The notes under the pieces: generated by a model
Databases searched by the model: none
Seen by the model: the letters and a program-made list of their open reading frames with translations, nothing else
What the model was told of the DNA's origin: nothing
Made by a program: the position numbers and the translations under genes
Shown: positions 9,001 through 10,308 of the stretch, one piece after another
Layout: each line of letters opens with the position of its first letter
How positions within the stretch are numbered: the stretch's first letter is position 1
Assembly: GCA_002686215.1 (NCBI GenBank)
Contig: NZAU01000084.1
Span: 15,778 to 26,085, forward strand
Direction of reading: 5' to 3'
Source of the DNA: Candidatus Woesearchaeota archaeon
GTDB lineage: Archaea; Nanoarchaeota; Nanoarchaeia; UBA10117; ARS21
Length of the DNA stretch: 10,308 bases

Positions 9001-10308
9001 GATGAGAACTTCAAGTATCTCGATGTTCGCGTTACCGCTGGTCCTTGGGCAATTACTGACAACATTGTCGGTGGTTTGAACAGCACAACTGCTCAAATCA
9101 GTCAAATTGAAAATCGTCTCCATATCATTGATCTTAAGGGTGGATTTACTGACGATATTCCTTTCCTCGGGTACGACTCGGGCGCGACTGCAACACCTAC
9201 AACATTCCTGAAGAATGAAGCATCTGTCATTGATAATAGTGGTGGCACACTGACTGTTGATACTGAATCTCTAATCGGTACTTTCGAGAAGAATTCGGTT
9301 GTATATCCTGCATCTTCTAAGAAATATATTGAGGTCAGCAAGATTGGTGGACTTGATATTAAAGTTGGTGATCGTATCGCATCTGATGGTTACATTGAGT
9401 TGGGTGTTTCTGTTAACTCTCTGAACAATACATTCGTCGTAGGTAACAGACTTTACAAGGTTGTTAATAACATTCAAGTTACGGATGTTTACGGCATCAT
9501 CACTGAACTTGATCTTGATAACAATAAGATTTACGTCACCATGGTTCAAGGTGCTTTTGCTAACGGAGACTTCGTTGGTGACTATGGAACTTCTAGTTTC
9601 CCTGAAGGTTTTGCACAGATCAGTACCTTGGTTAATGTTGCTGGTGCCGCTGCTGCTCGCGTACAAGATATTCGTCAGAATGGTCTTAATAAGCGTCTCT
9701 ATCTTACAGATATCGCTGGTACATTCTCTTCTAGAGATGCTATCAAGGGTGGCGATCAATATAAATCTTTCGTTCGTGAGATTGTCGAACTCAAGGCACG
9801 TGTCAAGCGTTCCTTCAGAGGATTCGATGGTGTACAAACTACCTTCGATCTGACTATCGAGAACGGCACTTCGTACCTGCCTGATCCTGCTGGTCACCTG
9901 TTGGTATTCATCAACGGTATCCTGCAACCTCCTGGCGCAACTAACGCATTCACAGCGTTCTCTAACAGGATTCAGTTCACTGAGGCACCTGAACTTGGTT
10001 CTTCCTTCACTGGATTCTACATCGGTAAACTGAGACAACTGGATGATATTTCGTTCGAGTTTGATTCCTTACGTCAGTCCTTCAACCTTAAGCGTAATGA
10101 GGTCTTCTATTCACTCACGCTTACTGAAGGTGTTCAGTCCAGCGTCATTAGACCTGAGAACAACATCATCGTCTCGCTCAATGGTGTTATTCAGGAACCT
10201 GGTGTTGGTTTCGAGATTGTTGGTTCTAGAATCATCTTCTCTGAAATTCCTCGCGTAGGTTCCACATTCGTCGCGTTCTCTTACGTTGGTTCTGAAGCAG
10301 ACGTTGAC
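1..10308 (+). CDS. Giant multidomain phage virion structural protein (tail-fibre/adhesin-like), internal fragment
   Basis: Frame 1 has no stop over 3,436 codons, and neither the start nor the stop codon lies in the window. The first in-frame ATG is at base 1819 (residue 607), and clear domain sequence runs well before it, so the true start is upstream. The protein is Gly/Thr/Val/Asn/Ser-rich and almost free of Cys (9 in all). It consists of many short beta-rich modules, two LamG-like lectin domains, a CBM5/12-like motif, a jelly-roll-like domain and a central helical repeat block. I saw no transmembrane segment and no enzyme motif. This style is typical of very large structural proteins of marine T4-like phages, which are commonly annotated as structural, tail-fibre-like or LamG proteins. 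The inferred role is a virion surface fibre that contacts host glycans. Strong codon bias fits high late expression. A bacterial surface adhesin is the main alternative, but I noticed no RTX repeats. The frame and coding status are near certain; phage origin is likely; the exact virion location is unknown. Confidence 0.95.
121..756 (+). repeat. PGxGY beta-repeat units at the N-terminal side
   Basis: Residues 41-252 hold four related strands ending in a Pro-Gly-x-x-Tyr turn: NEPGTEY (about 51-57), TSPGKGY (101-107), TDPGSGY (197-203) and KDPGAGY (236-242). They occur as pairs joined by a Gly-rich link such as GGGGTGATA (213-221) followed by a 'G-x-L-x-x-I-x-V' strand. The pattern is common in phage structural proteins with modular beta fibres; a fifth copy lies near residue 760. 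It probably forms short beta-sandwich or beta-solenoid spacers. I infer no binding function. Confidence 0.7.
781..1056 (+). other. 'HG..G / YY' phage beta module (within CDS)
   Basis: Residues 261-352 begin with FPHGITNGAEIT, continue to NGNTTYYAI near 303-311 and end with SITFTNAGNGRQQVL. This matches the general pattern I know from many phage tail and fibre proteins: a His-Gly start, a Gly-Asn turn, a Tyr-Tyr strand and a closing 'FT..G.G' strand. It probably forms a small beta domain. Its function in phages is not established; a structural spacer is the simplest reading. Confidence 0.5.
1381..1530 (+). other. Aromatic YYYQDFSY ... FKVFGE segment (within CDS)
   Basis: Residues 461-510 include IQDSYYYQDFSYAVKS, then SEWKDILIKNVHPASFKVFGE. 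The dense aromatics followed by a short amphipathic stretch and 'HPASFKVFGE' stand out from the Gly/Thr-rich surroundings. I have the impression that similar segments recur in large structural proteins of T4-like cyanophages, but I cannot verify this here. It could be a folding nucleus or an inter-subunit contact; no catalytic motif is visible. Confidence 0.4.
1747..1938 (+). repeat. NGVxQxP repeat, copy 1
   Basis: Residues 583-646 start with FDGQRTAFPLTVDG and continue to MIILNGVVQTP (607-617), FEIIGDSIVFAEPP and a closing beta strand. The order F-D-G-x-R-T-x-F-x-L, then L-N-G-V-x-Q-x-P, then I-x-F-x-E-x-P recurs twice in tandem at the right end of the window. It is probably one beta-sandwich domain of 65-80 residues that can be strung along a fibre. 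Confidence 0.7.
2152..2310 (+). repeat. PGxGY beta unit, later copy
   Basis: Residues 718-770 run GSGYTDGTYVAQQ, a Gly/Ser link SSSGTGIGL, a 'SGAVTSVTI' strand and TTPGVSYVADEVISIG. This has the same layout as the repeats near the left end (GSGY, Gly-rich link, G-x-V-x-x-V-x-I, PGxxY). It lies about 500 residues away from them, so the module is dispersed and not a single tandem block. Confidence 0.65.
2341..2472 (+). other. CBM5/12-like carbohydrate-binding motif (within CDS)
   Basis: Residues 781-824 include FELGELITNGNHVYQA, a small-residue linker, PVHTSGTSDNW and a final TRI strand. The order 'Gly-x-x-Ile/Val, Asn-Gly-x-x-Tyr-x-Ala, ... Trp' is the core pattern of family 5/12 chitin-binding-like modules, which also occur in phage tail fibres. 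The small size fits. The motif is short, so glycan binding is a hypothesis only. Confidence 0.4.
2761..3000 (+). other. 'RGVL...AH' phage beta module (within CDS)
   Basis: Residues 921-1000 read as strand TSIEVKDP, then 'GSEIFRVDSVTVGTESTVLG', then VTRGVLQTTAIAHQEDAP. The ending, Arg-Gly-Val-Leu ... Thr-x-Ala-x-Ala-His, is a recurring phage tail-protein pattern that follows a 'Glu-Ile-x-x-Val' strand. It is probably a small beta-barrel spacer. No enzymatic residues are recognised. Confidence 0.5.
3001..3678 (+). other. Beta-rich stretch, no domain recognised (within CDS)
   Basis: Residues 1001-1226 are continuous coding sequence between the RGVL module and the first LamG-like domain. Visible features are an aromatic strand GSSFFGLLFNRL near 1066-1077, alternating hydrophobic strands with Asn/Asp turns, and a basic patch near 1160 (TRK). 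I recognise no family and no helical repeat, and see no cysteine. A Gly-Glu-x-Ile strand (GENIRNYKI) near 1133 resembles the GDFxxGE modules farther on. Confidence 0.35.
3679..4560 (+). other. LamG-like (concanavalin-type) domain 1, apparently split by an inserted module
   Basis: A typical LamG_3-type chain is visible: a first strand KKFGSASLALSP (1228-1239), then ALGTGAMTKELWVKPF (1361-1376), TLLDFRA, a RLYLEAGQVRYNV strand, the signature DNVWYHIAIVR (1427-1437), IKLYIDGVERG, VRIGADL, then YIDEIRVS and a closing LLLHFDG (1513-1519). These domains are jelly-roll lectin folds that bind glycans or proteins, often through Ca2+. Between the first strand and the 'GTG..T.ELWVKP' strand lie about 110 extra residues that match a second module elsewhere in the window, so the domain looks interrupted. 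Confidence 0.75.
3748..4068 (+). repeat. 'TYDPATG' module, copy 1 (inside LamG-like domain 1)
   Basis: Residues 1250-1356 contain TTYDPATG, then MVIEIGNHTLTT, IVFRC with Cys1305, KAYPRATDPASGTA and TTITINVGAVP. The same order recurs at residues 1688-1802. At DNA level the core at 3811-3831 matches 5125-5145 in 20 of 21 bases, while flanking bases differ more. It is probably a beta-rich module of about 105 residues. Function unknown. Confidence 0.75.
4699..5553 (+). repeat. Helical Cys-repeat unit 1 (carries TYDPATG copy 2)
   Basis: Residues 1567-1851. It opens with a helix RYYDAADLLERNKDMLAKEV ... YPSL (1567-1597). A long element follows: Cys1606-EDDIRDVCSALVEDLRNGSN, with a second helix pair around RHIETEITETVWAYDRLKAL. 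After the inserted beta module comes a short element starting at Cys1812 (CLDVNATLGNLIDILTDTL). The hydrophobic periodicity is helical, in contrast to the beta-rich remainder of the protein. It could form a helical bundle or trimeric stalk. I have seen similar 'C..DI...L.A...DL..GGN' strings in cyanophage structural proteins but know no function for them. Confidence 0.65.
5062..5406 (+). repeat. 'TYDPATG' module, copy 2 (inside helical unit 1)
   Basis: Residues 1688-1802 contain ATYDPATG, LVLTIGTHSLTT, LVFTC with Cys1743, QIAYPDKG and TTITVNVGASP, ending near HTFVSAGSGAV. It aligns along its full length with residues 1250-1356, including the single Cys. It separates the long and short helical elements of unit 1; in units 2 and 3 the same gap is only about 25 residues, so it looks like an insertion. 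Confidence 0.75.
5671..6165 (+). repeat. Helical Cys-repeat unit 2
   Basis: Residues 1891-2055. The opening helix RFRDAANLINANSPVIVDKA ... YPDL (1891-1921) aligns without gaps to residues 1567-1597. The long element starts at Cys1945 (CKTDLALILQAISDDIRDGGN) and has a second helix QHIRLQVWQSVYAHDRLAFY. The short element starts at Cys2033 (CADVKSAIDTLVTTINDMIA). About 23 residues join the two, with no inserted beta module. This is the simplest form of the unit. Confidence 0.65.
6193..6666 (+). repeat. Helical Cys-repeat unit 3 (short element lacks Cys)
   Basis: Residues 2065-2222. The opening helix LYFNKDYIAEEIIGR aligns to the NKDMLAKEVV part of unit 1. The long element starts at Cys2103 (CERDIKLLIDAIISDLQTGG) with a second helix IEEELLPTIYAFEQIRDLGE. 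The short element, IDEVVWRLRDLVDIVTNGLN, begins at Ile2200, where the earlier units have Cys. Further helical sequence (DAVRNFYYNLRYYQNEIGAR and a segment to about 2277) follows. Confidence 0.6.
6856..7050 (+). other. 'GDFxxGE ... SGATA' beta module (within CDS)
   Basis: Residues 2286-2350 contain GDFQVGETI, AGGSGSATVLEFDR, LYVGDVTGNFSYNQTL and TGATSGATAQV. The paired 'G-x-F-x-x-G-x-x-(I/L) ... SG-x-A-x-V' layout is a frequent spacer in phage tail proteins and probably forms a small beta-barrel. It leads directly into the second LamG-like domain, as a linker would. Confidence 0.5.
7060..7623 (+). other. LamG-like (concanavalin-type) domain 2
   Basis: Residues 2354-2541. The strands are in canonical order: STFFGGSNSYIRTT, GNGTFTMEAWIRR (2377-2389), SSFIVSGS, FNFYIGTG, IGFWAGN, the signature NWHHVAIVRE (2439-2448), TALYVDGKLA, LLYIGGNV, GYISDFRITTSVVYT and a closing NTLILTTQG. 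Compared with domain 1 it is uninterrupted and of usual length for the fold. It is probably a glycan-binding lectin domain facing the host surface; the ligand cannot be read from the sequence. Confidence 0.75.
7819..8445 (+). other. Jelly-roll / CBM-like phage fibre domain (within CDS)
   Basis: Residues 2607-2815 start NLWTNPENL, followed by APDGTITADKMYG, QQFTLSAFFKRAELD, NFNVNLTTGTIE, NDWFRVHATASF and finish IYIWGVKLNQGPLDPYQAV. The order 'N-l ... apDGt..A ... tlSaf.K ... W.Rv ... iyiwG..l..G...pY' is a familiar beta-sandwich pattern of phage tail fibres and resembles CBM4/9-type folds. Sugar binding is plausible but unproven. Confidence 0.6.
8446..9780 (+). other. Beta-rich stretch, no domain recognised (within CDS)
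   Basis: Residues 2816-3260 are uninterrupted coding sequence. A partly helical start (YALDLLQTFMIQALDDTL; EEFSQLIRYGLAIIKNQLGD) gives way to beta-rich sequence with many Asp-Gly and Val-Gly turns, for example VVYGFHEDENFKYLDVRV, IDLKGGFTDDIPFLGY and IEVSKIGGLDIKVGDRIAS. A short helical stretch near 3254-3270 (YKSFVREIVELKARVKR) leads into the closing repeats. No family is recognised and no catalytic motif is seen. Confidence 0.35.
9823..10029 (+). repeat. NGVxQxP repeat, copy 2
   Basis: Residues 3275-3343: FDGVQTTFDLTIENG, then LLVFINGILQPPG, RIQFTEAPELGSSFTGFYIG. It aligns with the copy at residues 583-646 in its opening F-D-G, the I-N-G-I-x-Q-x-P core and the I-x-F-x-E-x-P strand. Confidence 0.7.
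10060..10308 (+). repeat. NGVxQxP repeat, copy 3, at the window edge
   Basis: Residues 3354-3436: FDSLRQSFNLKRNEVFYSL, then IIVSLNGVIQEPG, RIIFSEIPRVGSTFVAFSYVG. It follows copy 2 after about 10 residues, giving a true tandem pair. The coding frame continues past base 10308, so more copies may lie downstream. Confidence 0.7.

Noticed and set aside
9271..10038. 255-codon open frame on the minus strand
   Set aside because: It lies wholly inside the main frame. The main gene seldom uses TTA, CTA or TCA, so the reverse frame has few stops. The translated protein is Arg/Ser/Thr/Asn/Cys-rich without domain logic.
1..10308. Possible frameshift, pseudogene or boundary between several genes
   Set aside because: I translated every codon; there is no stop and no loss of domain sense anywhere, so there is no sign of a gene boundary or decay.
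1..10308. CRISPR array, tRNA, insertion sequence, terminator or promoter
   Set aside because: No regularly spaced direct DNA repeats, cloverleaf, terminal inverted repeats or hairpin with a T-run were noticed. The repeats present are diverged protein modules in one reading frame.
1..10308. Bacterial RTX or cadherin-type giant adhesin
   Set aside because: I saw no GGxGxDxLx nonapeptides or repeated Ca2+-binding DxDxD loops. The module set (PGxGY, RGVL..AH, NGVxQxP, GDFxxGE) fits phage structural proteins better, though this rests on memory and not on a search.

Overview
The whole window is the inside of one giant gene. Forward frame 1 is open from base 1 to base 10308: 3,436 codons without a stop, entered and left mid-gene. 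I translated every line by hand. There is no intergenic DNA, RNA gene, promoter, terminator, insertion sequence or CRISPR array. All other open frames, on either strand, lie inside this frame and read like out-of-frame shadows.

The protein looks like a mosaic virion surface protein (tail-fibre or adhesin class) of a tailed phage. It is rich in Gly, Thr, Val, Asn and Ser. It is built from short beta-rich modules common in large structural proteins of marine T4-like phages, especially cyanophages. Codon use is strongly biased: GGT, GCT, GTT and ACT are favoured, Arg uses AGA, CGT or CGC with no CGA or CGG seen, GGG occurs once and ATA twice. GC looks like about 40-45% by eye. This fits a well-expressed late phage gene, but the host assignment is inference from remembered module style, not from a search.

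Layout in window residues: 41-252, beta repeats with a PGxGY signature; 261-352, an 'HG..G / YY' beta module; 461-510, an aromatic-rich segment containing YYYQDFSY and FKVFGE; 583-646, first copy of an 'NGVxQxP' repeat; 718-770, another PGxGY unit; 781-824, a CBM5/12-like motif; 921-1000, an 'RGVL...AH' module; about 1001-1226, beta-rich with no recognised domain; 1227-1520, a LamG-like domain apparently interrupted by a module of about 105 residues; 1567-2222, three helical repeat units with regularly placed cysteines, the first carrying a second copy of that inserted module; 2286-2350, a 'GDFxxGE' beta module; 2355-2541, a second LamG-like domain; 2607-2815, a jelly-roll-like carbohydrate-binding-type domain; about 2816-3260, beta-rich and unassigned; 3275-3436, two more tandem NGVxQxP repeats running off the window.

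The most plausible role is a long, multivalent fibre or whisker. Lectin-like domains (two LamG-like, one CBM5/12-like, one jelly-roll-like) would be spaced by beta repeats and a central helical block. The main points for a second look are the ~105-residue module shared between two unrelated contexts, the alternating long/short helical repeat with an ordered cysteine pattern, and the size of the protein.
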